A model generated the notes under the pieces. It was not told the DNA's origin and made no database searches. It was given only the letters and a program-made list of their open reading frames with translations. Positions 37,033 to 45,799 of a stretch of DNA of 64,000 nt are shown piece by piece; within the stretch, counting starts at the first letter, position 1, and every line of letters starts with the position of its first letter. Made by a program: the position numbers and the translations under genes. The stretch is taken from assembly GCF_014337155.1 (NCBI RefSeq), contig NZ_CP060632.1, positions 1,371,001 to 1,435,000 on the forward strand, in the 5' to 3' direction. Origin of the DNA: Wujia chipingensis (GTDB taxonomy: Bacteria; Bacillota; Clostridia; Lachnospirales; Lachnospiraceae).

Positions 37033-37401
37033 ATGGAAGACAAGAAAATTGGCTACAAGCCGCTTACAGCTGCGATTCCCTTTTCGGAATTTAAGTTAAA
37101 TGAAGCGGGACTGATTCCGGCAATCGTACAGGATGACGTGACTGGAGATGTACTGATGCTTGCATATATGAATGAAGCATCTTATAATAAAACGTTAGAG
37201 ACCGGGCTTATGACATATTTTAGCCGGAGCAGACAGAGCCTGTGGTTAAAAGGCGAGACAAGTGGACATTATCAATATGTGAAGAGTCTGTATCTTGACT
37301 GTGACAATGATACGATTCTTGCACGTGTGGAGCAGATAGGAGCTGCCTGCCATACAGGAAGCCGAAGCTGCTTTTTCAAAAATATGTTGAAAGATGACTA
37401 A
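37033..37401 (+). CDS. hisI: Phosphoribosyl-AMP cyclohydrolase (HisI only)
   Basis: Opens the adenine ring of PR-AMP, third step of histidine synthesis. 122 residues: [36 protein letters not shown] and [28 protein letters not shown], with the zinc cysteines. The fused PR-ATP pyrophosphatase (HisE) domain is absent. ATG 37033 is chosen after AGGAGG at 37016-37021; ATG 37012 is possible but would overlap that site. hisE, hisA, hisF, hisH and hisC must be elsewhere. Confidence 0.93.
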   Translation: MEDKKIGYKPLTAAIPFSEFKLNEAGLIPAIVQDDVTGDVLMLAYMNEASYNKTLETGLMTYFSRSRQSLWLKGETSGHYQYVKSLYLDCDNDTILARVEQIGAACHTGSRSCFFKNMLKDD

Positions 37402-37415
37402 GTGGAGGGTAAACT

Positions 37416-37550
37416 ATGATACATGTATGGAGTGAGTTGCTGGTTTATGTGATTAAGTTCCTGTCAATGCTTGTATGTGCAGGTCTTGGAATTATGGTAG
37501 GAAAGAAAATCCGTAAGAATAAAGATGTGAAAAATCAGGAGGAAATTTGA
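37416..37550 (+). CDS. Small single-span membrane protein, 44 residues
   Basis: Reads MIHVWSELLVYVIKFLSMLV, then CAGLGIMVGKKIRKNKD and a short acidic end. One hydrophobic helix (about 5-29) is followed by a basic cluster, so an N-out/C-in orientation is expected. GTGGAGGG lies 7 bases before ATG 37416, and the gene ends exactly 1 bp before the alaS GTG, inside a clean ribosome-binding-site-to-stop layout. It could assist or merely lead into alaS. No known family recognised. Confidence 0.65.
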   Translation: MIHVWSELLVYVIKFLSMLVCAGLGIMVGKKIRKNKDVKNQEEI

Positions 37551-37551
37551 C

Positions 37552-40191
37552 GTGAAAAATTACGGCGTGAATGAATTGCGTAAGATGTTTTTGGAGTTTT
37601 TTGAGAGCAAGGGACATTTGAAGATGAACAGCTTTTCGCTGATCCCACACAATGACAACAGCCTGCTTTTGATCAACTCTGGTATGGCACCGTTAAAGCC
37701 TTATTTTACAGGACAGGAGATTCCACCACGCAGACGTGTGACAACCTGTCAGAAATGTATTCGTACCGGTGATATTGAGAATGTAGGTAAGACAGCCAGA
37801 CATGGTACATTCTTTGAGATGCTTGGTAACTTCTCATTTGGTGATTACTTCAAGCACGATGCAATTCATTGGACATGGGAGTTTTTGACTGAGGTTGTCG
37901 GACTCGATAAGAACCGTCTGTATCCATCGGTTTATCTTGAAGATGATGAGGCGTTCGATATCTGGAACAAGGAAATCGGCGTAGACAAAGACCGTATCTT
38001 CCGTTTTGGCAAGGAAGACAATTTCTGGGAGCATGGTGCAGGCCCTTGTGGTCCATGTTCAGAGGTTTATTATGACCGTGGAGAAAAGTATGGCTGCGGC
38101 AAGCCGGGTTGTACAGTCGGTTGTGACTGTGACCGTTATATGGAAGTATGGAACAACGTATTTACCCAGTTTGATAACGATGGACACAACAACTATACAG
38201 AGCTTGAGCAGAAGAATATTGATACAGGTATGGGACTCGAGCGTCTGGCAGTTGTCGTACAGGACGTAGATTCTATCTTTGATGTAGACACGATCAAGGC
38301 ACTTCGTGACAAGGTCTGCGAGATGGCAGGTGTTACATACGAAGAAGACGCAAATACAGACGTCAGCATCCGTGTTATCACTGACCATATCCGTTCGGTT
38401 ACATTTATGACATCCGATGGTATTCTGCCGTCAAATGAAGGACGAGGATATGTGCTTCGCCGTCTGCTTCGCCGTGCAGCAAGACATGGCAGACTGCTTG
38501 GTATCAAGGGAGCTTTCTTAGCAGAGCTTTCCAAGACAGTAATCGAAGTATCCAAGGATGCTTATCCGGAACTTGCTGAAAAGCAGGAGCATATTTTTGC
38601 AACGTTAAATACAGAGGAAGAAAACTTCAACAAGACGATTGATCAGGGACTTTCTATCTTGAACGGTTATGTAGAAGATATGAAGGCAAAGGGAGAGAAA
38701 ACTCTTTCTGGCGAGCATGCATTTAAGCTGTATGATACTTATGGATTCCCTCTTGATCTGACTGTCGAAATTCTGGAAGAGTCCGGATTTGCTGCAGATG
38801 AGGAAGGCTTCAAGGCTTGTATGCAGGAACAGCGCGAGCGTGCAAGAAAAGCAAGAAAGACAACCAACTATATGGGTGCCGATGCGACAGTTTATGAGCA
38901 GATTGATGTTGCAATCACAACCGAGTTTGTTGGTTATGACAGATTGACACACGAATCTGAGATCGTGGCAATCGCAGGCGAAGATGCAGTCGTAGACAGC
39001 CTTTCCGAAGGTGAAAATGGTTCCATTCTTGTCAAAGAGACACCATTTTATGCGACTATGGGTGGTCAGTGCGGCGATGCCGGTGTGATCGAGACAGCAA
39101 CTGGTAAGTTCATCGTCAAAGATACGATCAAGGTTGTCGGTGGTAAGATCGCACATATTGGATATGTAGAAAATGGTGAGATCAAGCTTCATGATACTGC
39201 AAAGCTTTCTGTCGATGCAGATAAGCGTCTGCATACCTGTATGAACCATTCAGCAACACATTTGCTACAGAAGGCATTGAAGATGGTTCTCGGTGGACAT
39301 GTCGAGCAGGCAGGTTCCTATGTAGATCAGGATCGTCTCCGGTTTGACTTTACACATAATCAGGCACTCAGCAAGGAAGAAATTGAGCAGGTAGAGGCTA
39401 TTGTCAATGAGAAAATCGCTGAGGATCTTCCGGTTGTAACAAAGGTTATGAGCCTGGAGGAAGCAAAGAAGACAGGGGCAATGGCACTCTTTGGTGAGAA
39501 GTATGGCGAGACGGTACGAGTTGTCAATATGGGCGATTTCTCTATCGAGCTTTGTGGTGGTACACATGTAGAAAAGACAGGCGTGATCGCAACATTCAAG
39601 ATCGTGTCAGAGGCGGGTGTTGCAGCGGGTGTTCGTCGTATTGAGGCACTTACTTCCCGCGGTGCATTTGCATATTATCATAACTTAGAGAATACATTGA
39701 AACAGGCAAGTGCTGCTGCAAAGGCAGAGCCTGCTAACCTTGTAGAGAAGATCGAAGGCATGCTTGCAGAGATCAAGCAGTTACAGTCTGAGAACCAGAA
39801 GCTCAAAGATAAGATGGCAAAGGCGGCTGTTGGCGATGTATTGTCTGACGTTGTTTCTGTTGGAGATTACAAGGTACTTCCGGTATCTGTCAGTGGTGTT
39901 GATATGAATGCACTCCGTAATCTCGGTGATGAGATGAAGACAAAGATTGCATCTGGCGTAGTCATCTTAGCTTCCGACATGGGAGATAAGGTAAACCTGA
40001 TTGTGATGGCAACGGATGATGCAGTGAAGGCTGGCGCGCATGCTGGAAATATTATCAAGAAGATTGCACCGATGGTCGGTGGTGGCGGTGGTGGCCGTCC
40101 AAACATGGCACAGGCAGGTGGTAAGAACCCGGCAGGCATCAAGGATGCATTGGATGCTGGTGTAAAGGAAGCTGAAGCACAGCTTTCATAG
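37552..40191 (+). CDS. alaS: Alanyl-tRNA synthetase
   Basis: Charges tRNA-Ala. 879 residues: class II catalytic domain (RRVTTCQKCIRTGDIENVG, HGTFFEMLGNFSFGDYFK), tRNA-recognition helices, the editing domain with zinc motif HSATH (about 565) and CGGTHVEKTG (about 668), and a C-terminal oligomerisation/DHHA1 part ending in GGGGGGRPNMAQAGG. Start is GTG 37552 after AGGAGGAAATTTGAC. The upstream leader is short and no T-box is visible. Confidence 0.98.
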   Translation: MKNYGVNELRKMFLEFFESKGHLKMNSFSLIPHNDNSLLLINSGMAPLKPYFTGQEIPPRRRVTTCQKCIRTGDIENVGKTARHGTFFEMLGNFSFGDYFKHDAIHWTWEFLTEVVGLDKNRLYPSVYLEDDEAFDIWNKEIGVDKDRIFRFGKEDNFWEHGAGPCGPCSEVYYDRGEKYGCGKPGCTVGCDCDRYMEVWNNVFTQFDNDGHNNYTELEQKNIDTGMGLERLAVVVQDVDSIFDVDTIKALRDKVCEMAGVTYEEDANTDVSIRVITDHIRSVTFMTSDGILPSNEGRGYVLRRLLRRAARHGRLLGIKGAFLAELSKTVIEVSKDAYPELAEKQEHIFATLNTEEENFNKTIDQGLSILNGYVEDMKAKGEKTLSGEHAFKLYDTYGFPLDLTVEILEESGFAADEEGFKACMQEQRERARKARKTTNYMGADATVYEQIDVAITTEFVGYDRLTHESEIVAIAGEDAVVDSLSEGENGSILVKETPFYATMGGQCGDAGVIETATGKFIVKDTIKVVGGKIAHIGYVENGEIKLHDTAKLSVDADKRLHTCMNHSATHLLQKALKMVLGGHVEQAGSYVDQDRLRFDFTHNQALSKEEIEQVEAIVNEKIAEDLPVVTKVMSLEEAKKTGAMALFGEKYGETVRVVNMGDFSIELCGGTHVEKTGVIATFKIVSEAGVAAGVRRIEALTSRGAFAYYHNLENTLKQASAAAKAEPANLVEKIEGMLAEIKQLQSENQKLKDKMAKAAVGDVLSDVVSVGDYKVLPVSVSGVDMNALRNLGDEMKTKIASGVVILASDMGDKVNLIVMATDDAVKAGAHAGNIIKKIAPMVGGGGGGRPNMAQAGGKNPAGIKDALDAGVKEAEAQLS

Positions 40192-40225
40192 ATTTTTGAC
40201 ATAAATAGAAAGTGAGGAACATAAT

Positions 40226-40825
40226 ATGGCATTAGTACCTACCGTCGTAGAGCAGACGAGCCGAGGCGAGCGCGCTTACGATATTTATTCAAGATTGTTA
40301 AAGGAGAGAATTATCTTTCTGGCAGATGAAGTAAACGATACAACTGCAAGTCTGGTTATCGCACAGCTTCTGTTTCTGGAGTCTGAGGATCCTTCCAAGG
40401 ATATCAGCCTCTATATCAACAGCCCGGGCGGATCTGTATCTGCCGGCTTTGGTATCTACGATACAATGAACTATATCAAGTGTGACGTATCAACGATCTG
40501 TGTTGGTATGGCAGCCAGCATGGGTGCATTCCTTCTTGCTGGTGGTACAAAGGGAAAGAGAATTGCGCTTCCAAATTCCGAGATTATGATCCATCAGCCA
40601 TTGGGTGGACTTCCAGGACACAATCAGGCAACGGATATGAAGATTGCAACGGATAATATCCTTCGTACAAAGGAACGTTTAAATCGTATTTTAAGTGCGA
40701 ATACAGGTAAGTCCATGGAAGAAATCGAGCGGGATACCGATCGTAACAATTGGATGACGGCGGATCAGGCACTTGAATATGGCTTGATCGATCACATCTT
40801 CTCAAGCAGAGATGAAGTGAAATAA
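40226..40825 (+). CDS. clpP: ATP-dependent Clp protease proteolytic subunit
   Basis: Serine peptidase that forms tetradecamers and degrades proteins unfolded by ClpX/ClpC. 199 residues with the complete triad: S98 (GMAASMGAF), H123 (MIHQPLGG) and D172 ([10 protein letters not shown]). The usual neighbours clpX, tig or lon are not here; rpsU follows instead. The genome may therefore carry a second clpP next to clpX. GTGAGGAAC precedes the ATG. Confidence 0.95.
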   Translation: MALVPTVVEQTSRGERAYDIYSRLLKERIIFLADEVNDTTASLVIAQLLFLESEDPSKDISLYINSPGGSVSAGFGIYDTMNYIKCDVSTICVGMAASMGAFLLAGGTKGKRIALPNSEIMIHQPLGGLPGHNQATDMKIATDNILRTKERLNRILSANTGKSMEEIERDTDRNNWMTADQALEYGLIDHIFSSRDEVK

Positions 40826-40865
40826 GAAAAAATGTAAATTCGTGACAATAAATTTCAATTTTTGG

Positions 40866-40893
40866 TTGACGAATTTGATTTATGTGTTATAAT
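40866..40893 (+). promoter_or_regulatory. Promoter for rpsU
   Basis: TTGACG (40866-40871), 16-bp spacer, TATAAT (40888-40893). Confidence 0.78.
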
Positions 40894-40923
40894 CTAACTT
40901 GTGCAATTTGGTAAATACCCAAA

Positions 40924-40966
40924 CAGTTGTTTATGAAACGCACAAACACGAGATATTTTACAACTG
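40924..40966 (+). promoter_or_regulatory. Leader stem abutting the rpsU ribosome binding site
   Basis: CAGTTGT (40924-40930) can pair with ACAACTG (40960-40966); the second arm runs straight into GGAGGGAGGG. The large 29-nt loop makes it uncertain; it could modulate S21 translation. Confidence 0.4.
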
Positions 40967-40985
40967 GAGGGAGGGTGAGAGAAGT

Positions 40986-41162
40986 ATGTCAAACGTAATC
41001 GTAAAAGAGAATGAGACTTTAGATAGCGCTCTTCGTAGATTCAAGAGAAACTGTGCGAAAGCCGGTATTCAGCAGGAGATTCGTAAGAGAGAGCATTACG
41101 AGAAGCCAAGCGTAAAGCGTAAGAAGAAGTCTGAGGCAGCTAGAAAGCGCAAGTTCAAATAA
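40986..41162 (+). CDS. rpsU: 30S ribosomal protein S21
   Basis: 58 residues: [20 protein letters not shown], then the basic tail [22 protein letters not shown] 40986 follows a GGAGGGAGGG stretch. It has its own promoter and terminator. In B. subtilis rpsU precedes yqeY-yqfA-yqfC-yqfD-phoH; here yqfC-yqfD-phoH follow directly, so the order is a shortened version. Confidence 0.97.
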   Translation: MSNVIVKENETLDSALRRFKRNCAKAGIQQEIRKREHYEKPSVKRKKKSEAARKRKFK

Positions 41163-41172
41163 TACAGACATT

Positions 41173-41203
41173 AAGGTGTTACTATTTTAGTAGCACCTTT
41201 TTT
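41173..41203 (+). terminator. Intrinsic terminator after rpsU
   Basis: AAGGTGTTACTA-TTT-TAGTAGCACCTT hairpin with one mismatch, then TTTTT. Confidence 0.88.
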
Positions 41204-41282
41204 ATTGTGTAAATTTTTGGATACATCATAATGAGAGCGCCACAAGCATATATTGGAAATAAAAGCTGTTCGGAGATGGAAT

Positions 41283-41507
41283 ATGACGCAGGTGCATTTT
41301 TACGATCAGACATGTGTACATGTGGATGGGTATAGACAGATTGTCAGCTTTGACACAACGCAGGTCCTGCTTCGATGTAAGAAAAATATGCTCGTCATTG
41401 AAGGAAATGCACTTCGGATTGCATCGTTCGATGAAGCGGAGATCACGGTTCGTGGTGATATTGCGGCTGTGCGATGGAAGGTGGAGGAGGCAGAGAAGCA
41501 TGCGTAA
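41283..41507 (+). CDS. yqfC: YabP/YqfC family sporulation protein
   Basis: 74 residues, slightly short for the family (about 90). The pattern is typical: strand repeats VHVDGYRQIVSFDTTQVLL, then MLVIEGNALRIASFDEAEITVRGDIAAVRW. ATG 41283 is chosen because CGGAG lies 7 bases upstream. yqfD overlaps its stop by 8 bp. In B. subtilis yqfC and yqfD are SigE-dependent mother-cell genes, so the pair implies sporulation capacity or its remains. Confidence 0.85.
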   Translation: MTQVHFYDQTCVHVDGYRQIVSFDTTQVLLRCKKNMLVIEGNALRIASFDEAEITVRGDIAAVRWKVEEAEKHA

Positions 41508-42717
41508 ATGGTCGGATATTTGTGCATACCGCTGTGTCATTCATATAACCGGTTGGGAAGTAGAACGCTTTTTGAACATCTGTAAGCATAATGATATTTT
41601 GTTTACGGATGTAATCATGGATAAGACCGGGGTATTTGCAACAATCTCGTACAAAGCATGGAAGACTGTCCAGAAGCTGCAGGAGAAATGTCAGGTTAGC
41701 TGTAGTATTGTAACAGAGACAGGCTTGTATCCATTTTTACGAAAGTATAAGAAGCGGGTGGCGTTTGTTGTCAGTCTGATGGTGTGCGCCGGGATCGTTT
41801 TTTATTCATCTCTTTTTATCTGGCATATAGATGTGGAGGGAACATCTATCTATACAGAGGAGGAAATCGTGACGTATATCAGTGATTCACTCGTGCCGAT
41901 TGGGACAAAACGGGCGGCAATTTCGATTGCTGAACTGGAAAAAACATTGCGGATGCAGTATGACCAGATCGCATGGATCACTTGTGATGTAGAGGGAACC
42001 AGGTTGGTTGTCCGATTTGTGGAAACGGTAGAAAAGGAAGAAGTAACGACGTTTGATACACCGTGCAATATAGTGGCAGTCAAGGACGGCATTGTGCTTG
42101 ATCTGCTTGCCAAGAGCGGAACAAAGCTGGTTAATCCTGGCGATGAAGTAAAAAAAGGGGATGTGTTGATTACTGGAGTTGTAAACATCTATAATGAATA
42201 TGAAGAATTGATCGAGACGAATTATGTGGCGGCAGATGGTATTGTATATGCGCAGACGAAGTATCAGTATCAACAGGCATTTCCACTTGATTATACACAG
42301 AAAAGACAGGGGAAAAAGAAAAAGACAGGAATAACGATCCAGCTTGGAAATTCGGTGAAAACGCTGCATCAGCCAAAGTTGGTAGACGGTTATGAACAGG
42401 TATCCACCACGCATACGTTTCATATAGGAAAAGCATATTATCTGCCATTTTCTGTGACTGTCACAAAGTATTATCAGCCGATTTATGAGACAAAGACTTA
42501 TACTGAGGAAGAGGCACGCAAAAAGCAGGAACAGCTGTTGCAGACTTATATTGCAGACCTCAAGAAAAAAGGGGTGGAAATACTAGAAAATAATGTTACA
42601 ATAGAGTGTAAAGATGGAGAATGTCTTGCATCGGGAATACTGGTTGTAAGGGAAATCATTGGTGCGCCGGAGACATTTGTAATCCCGGAAGAGACGATTC
42701 AGAAAAATGAGGAATAG
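41500..42717 (+). CDS. yqfD: Sporulation membrane protein YqfD
   Basis: 405 residues. The N-terminal cytoplasmic part (1-85) includes VEVERFLNICKHNDI-like YqfD sequence; one transmembrane helix follows (about 88-108, KKRVAFVVSLMVCAGIVFYS), then a large extracytoplasmic region with POTRA-like repeats (FIWHIDVEGTSIYTEEEI). YqfD acts with PhoH-linked genes in engulfed forespore development. ATG 41500 follows GGAGGAGG by 10 bases inside yqfC. phoH follows after 8 bp. Confidence 0.92.
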   Translation: MRKWSDICAYRCVIHITGWEVERFLNICKHNDILFTDVIMDKTGVFATISYKAWKTVQKLQEKCQVSCSIVTETGLYPFLRKYKKRVAFVVSLMVCAGIVFYSSLFIWHIDVEGTSIYTEEEIVTYISDSLVPIGTKRAAISIAELEKTLRMQYDQIAWITCDVEGTRLVVRFVETVEKEEVTTFDTPCNIVAVKDGIVLDLLAKSGTKLVNPGDEVKKGDVLITGVVNIYNEYEELIETNYVAADGIVYAQTKYQYQQAFPLDYTQKRQGKKKKTGITIQLGNSVKTLHQPKLVDGYEQVSTTHTFHIGKAYYLPFSVTVTKYYQPIYETKTYTEEEARKKQEQLLQTYIADLKKKGVEILENNVTIECKDGECLASGILVVREIIGAPETFVIPEETIQKNEE

Positions 42718-42725
42718 GAACAGTT

Positions 42726-43724
42726 ATGAGTGCATATTATGAGACAATTACAGTGCCTGCAGATCAGATTCAGCTGGTGTTCGGACAGTTCGACCGCAAT
42801 ATCAAGAATCTGGAAAAGGCATATCATGTAGCGGTGGTTTTACGGGATGATAAGCTGCGTATCACAGGCTCGGAGGGCAGCGTGAAACGGGCAGTTTCAG
42901 TAATTGAACAGTTAGTTGCTCTGGCAGATAAAGGGGAAGAGATTACTGATCAGAATGTGAATTATGCGATATCATTGTCAAGAACTGGCGAGGAAGAAGC
43001 CGTATCGACGCTTGCAGCAGATTCGAATATTATCTGTCATACAACAAATGGAAAGCCGGTTAAGGCGAAAACATTGGGACAGAAAAAATATGTGGAAGCC
43101 ATTGACAAGGATATGATCGTGTTTGGTGTTGGTCCAGCAGGAACCGGAAAAACATATCTGGCGATGGCGAAGGCAATCACAGCATTTAAGAATAATGAAG
43201 TGAACCGGATTATCCTGACAAGACCGGCGATTGAAGCTGGAGAGAAGCTTGGATTTCTGCCAGGGGATCTGCAAAGCAAGGTGGATCCATATTTACGCCC
43301 ATTGTATGATGCGTTATATGAGATTATGGGCGCGGAAGCATTCCTGAAAAATATGGAAAAAGGACTGATTGAAGTAGCACCGCTTGCGTATATGCGTGGA
43401 CGAACTTTGGACAACGCCTATATCGTGCTGGATGAAGCACAGAATACGACGCCGGCGCAGATGAAAATGTTCCTGACGCGTATCGGATTTGGTTCCAAAG
43501 CAATTATTACCGGAGATCTATCCCAGAAGGATCTGCCGAAGGATGCGCAGTCAGGTCTGGAAGTGGCACTTCGTGTCCTGCATAATATTGATGAGATCTC
43601 TGTGATACGGTTTACAAGTGAGGATGTTGTTCGGCATCCGCTTGTGCAGCGAATCGTCAATGCGTATGAGGAATATGAAAACCGACATAGCCGGGAAAAA
43701 AAACAGACGCAGAATAAACATTAA
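42726..43724 (+). CDS. phoH: PhoH family ATPase
   Basis: 332 residues: an N-terminal KH-like region (about 10-85), then the P-loop ATPase with Walker A GPAGTGKTYLA (about 137-147) and Walker B VLDEAQN, with GDLSQKDLP as sensor-like element. Predicted RNA-associated ATPase. Located between yqfD and ybeY, the standard Firmicute order, where PhoH and YbeY are thought to act together in RNA metabolism. Confidence 0.95.
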   Translation: MSAYYETITVPADQIQLVFGQFDRNIKNLEKAYHVAVVLRDDKLRITGSEGSVKRAVSVIEQLVALADKGEEITDQNVNYAISLSRTGEEEAVSTLAADSNIICHTTNGKPVKAKTLGQKKYVEAIDKDMIVFGVGPAGTGKTYLAMAKAITAFKNNEVNRIILTRPAIEAGEKLGFLPGDLQSKVDPYLRPLYDALYEIMGAEAFLKNMEKGLIEVAPLAYMRGRTLDNAYIVLDEAQNTTPAQMKMFLTRIGFGSKAIITGDLSQKDLPKDAQSGLEVALRVLHNIDEISVIRFTSEDVVRHPLVQRIVNAYEEYENRHSREKKQTQNKH

Positions 43725-43741
43725 ATTGTACAAGATAAAAC

Positions 43742-43770
43742 TTGATTATCTGATACATTTGGGATAAAAT
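43742..43770 (+). promoter_or_regulatory. Possible internal promoter for ybeY
   Basis: TTGATT (43742-43747), 17-bp spacer, TAAAAT (43765-43770), in the 72-bp gap after phoH. Confidence 0.5.
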
Positions 43771-43796
43771 GTAACAGGCAATAAAGGAGAGATACA

Positions 43797-44309
43797 TTGA
43801 GCGTATTTTTTGAGAATGAATTGGATACAGAAATTCCTGCACATTATCAGGACATTGTAGAGGATATCATAGAGGCGTCTCTGGATTTTCTGAAATGTCC
43901 ATATGAATGTGAGGTGAATGTAATCTTTACAGATCATGCAGGGATTCAGGCAATCAATAAAGAATACCGGGATATCGATGCACCGACGGATGTTTTATCG
44001 TTTCCGATGATAGAGTATGAAGTGCCGGGTGAATTTGATTTCTGTGAGAACAGTCCACTTGATTATTTCAATCAGGACACCGGAGAGCTGATGCTTGGAG
44101 ATATCATTTTAAATGTAGATCGGATTGCTGAGCAGGCGGAGGAATATGGTCATACGAGACGACGTGAAGTTGCGTTTTTAACGGCACATAGTATGTTGCA
44201 TCTGGCAGGATATGATCATATTGATGATTCAGAACGTCTGCATATGGAAAAACTACAAGAGGAAATATTAACAAAGAAAGGATATACGAGAGACAATGAA
44301 GAAGAATAA
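43797..44309 (+). CDS. ybeY: Endoribonuclease YbeY
   Basis: Zinc-dependent RNase for 16S rRNA 3' maturation and ribosome quality control. 170 residues with the zinc motif HSMLHLAGYDH (H-x3-H-x5-H, about 140-150) and VLSFPM. TTG 43797 follows AAAGGAGAGATACA. The following lipoprotein gene starts 14 bp before its stop. Confidence 0.95.
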   Translation: MSVFFENELDTEIPAHYQDIVEDIIEASLDFLKCPYECEVNVIFTDHAGIQAINKEYRDIDAPTDVLSFPMIEYEVPGEFDFCENSPLDYFNQDTGELMLGDIILNVDRIAEQAEEYGHTRRREVAFLTAHSMLHLAGYDHIDDSERLHMEKLQEEILTKKGYTRDNEEE

Positions 44310-45375
44310 GTTAAAGAAGTTGTCTATTTTTGCACTGACAACTGCACTTACCGTATCTTGCCTGGCAGGATGTGGAAAAAAGAAAGAGGAGGATACCGAG
44401 CAGGCAACTATTACGACCGAAGCGGCTGCAACGATGTCGGATGCAGATATTGAATTTGCACCGACAAAGGAAGGCTATGTGATCAATGAGTTTTCGGGTG
44501 AGTGGATTGACGAGAGTCTTTCTAATCAGAGACCACTTTGTATCATGATCAATAACATTGTAGATGCAATGCCACAATCAGGTATCTCACAGGCAGATAT
44601 CACATATGAGATGCTTGTTGAGGGTGGTATTACCCGATATATGTGTGTATTTAAGGATTATTCCAATCTGGAAAAGCTGGGACCAGTTCGTAGTGCCAGA
44701 CATTATTATGTACAGATGGCAAATATGCTTGGCGGTATTTATGCACATGTAGGATGGTCTGTCTATGCGGAATCATGGATTAAGGATACAGGATTAAATA
44801 ACCTGAATGGTCTGTATGATTCCACAACTTTTTATCGTGATGAGTCAAGGGTTGCACCACACAACTGTTATACAAACAGCGAAAAGCTGAAGGAAGGTAT
44901 TGCGGCAGCTGGTTACAGTACCGAGTATCTGGGTGAGAAATCTAAGGCGTTTGCATTCAATGTAGAAGAGACAGCGCTTGGCAGTGGTCAGACAGCAAAC
45001 AAAGTGACAACTGCATACAATGACAGCAGTACAAGATGGTATGAGTACAATGCCGATGAGAAACTGTACTATCGTTTCCAGTATGGAACAGAGCAGATTG
45101 ATGATCAGACAAATGAGCAGCTTCGCTACAAGAACCTGATTGTTATGTTCGTTCAGTATACAGATCTTGGCGATGGTTTACAGAATATCGATTGGGATAA
45201 GACTGGAACCGGATATTATATTACAGATGGTGAGTATGAAGCAATTTCATGGAGAAAGGATAATGGAGTTGTAAAGTACTATACCGCTGATGGCAAGCAG
45301 TTGAAGATGAATCCGGGAAAGACATTTGTAACAGTATTTGATGAGACAAAGCAGGATAAGATTATCTTTGAATAA
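44296..45375 (+). CDS. DUF3048 lipoprotein (YerB-like)
   Basis: 359 residues. A lipoprotein signal peptide ends in the lipobox LAGC (about 23-26), so the protein should be anchored outside the membrane. The body matches DUF3048: QRPLCIMINNIVDAMPQSGIS, ADITYEMLVEGGITRYM and LGPVRSARHYYVQMA. The family is common in Firmicutes and its role is not known. It overlaps ybeY by 14 bp and is followed after 43 bp by the BofC-like gene. Confidence 0.88.
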   Translation: MKKNKLKKLSIFALTTALTVSCLAGCGKKKEEDTEQATITTEAAATMSDADIEFAPTKEGYVINEFSGEWIDESLSNQRPLCIMINNIVDAMPQSGISQADITYEMLVEGGITRYMCVFKDYSNLEKLGPVRSARHYYVQMANMLGGIYAHVGWSVYAESWIKDTGLNNLNGLYDSTTFYRDESRVAPHNCYTNSEKLKEGIAAAGYSTEYLGEKSKAFAFNVEETALGSGQTANKVTTAYNDSSTRWYEYNADEKLYYRFQYGTEQIDDQTNEQLRYKNLIVMFVQYTDLGDGLQNIDWDKTGTGYYITDGEYEAISWRKDNGVVKYYTADGKQLKMNPGKTFVTVFDETKQDKIIFE

Positions 45376-45418
45376 TTAAATACAAATATGGAAATAATTT
45401 CTTCAAGGAGTTGGTGCC

Positions 45419-45775
45419 ATGAAGAAATTATTTTTATATGTACTATTATTTGTAGGGATTTTTTCGTTATGCTTTTTGCTTGCAAATGAATATTTTAAAC
45501 AACGTATGCAGGAAAAAGAGGGACAGAAGCTGGAACTTGCAGCGGATTCCATTTCCATTGACACAGAATGGAAAGACAATGGATTTTTGGTAGGGATTCA
45601 GAGTGGACGTGTGATAGTGTACGAGGCAGATACGCAACAGGTGTATGAATATACTGATATTGATGCGGCGGTCTTGCAGAAATTACATCCGAGTGTATAT
45701 CAGGATCTCTTAAAAAATGTGCATTTTGATTCGAAAAAGGAACTGTATCGATATCTGGAATCATTATCAACCTAG
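45419..45775 (+). CDS. Small exported protein with BofC-C-terminal-like domain
   Basis: 118 residues. One N-terminal hydrophobic helix (about 3-21) acts as signal anchor, then a charged linker, then a compact domain: GFLVGIQSGRVIVYEADT, YEYTDIDAAVLQKL and a final KKELYRYLESL. This pattern (short strands, T-D-I turn, final E-L-x-x-x-L-E helix) resembles the C-terminal domain of BofC, a regulator of forespore signalling in Bacillus. The match is by eye, so the name stays tentative. Confidence 0.6.
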   Translation: MKKLFLYVLLFVGIFSLCFLLANEYFKQRMQEKEGQKLELAADSISIDTEWKDNGFLVGIQSGRVIVYEADTQQVYEYTDIDAAVLQKLHPSVYQDLLKNVHFDSKKELYRYLESLST

Positions 45776-45799
45776 AATAAACTTACAGTGAGGAAAACA

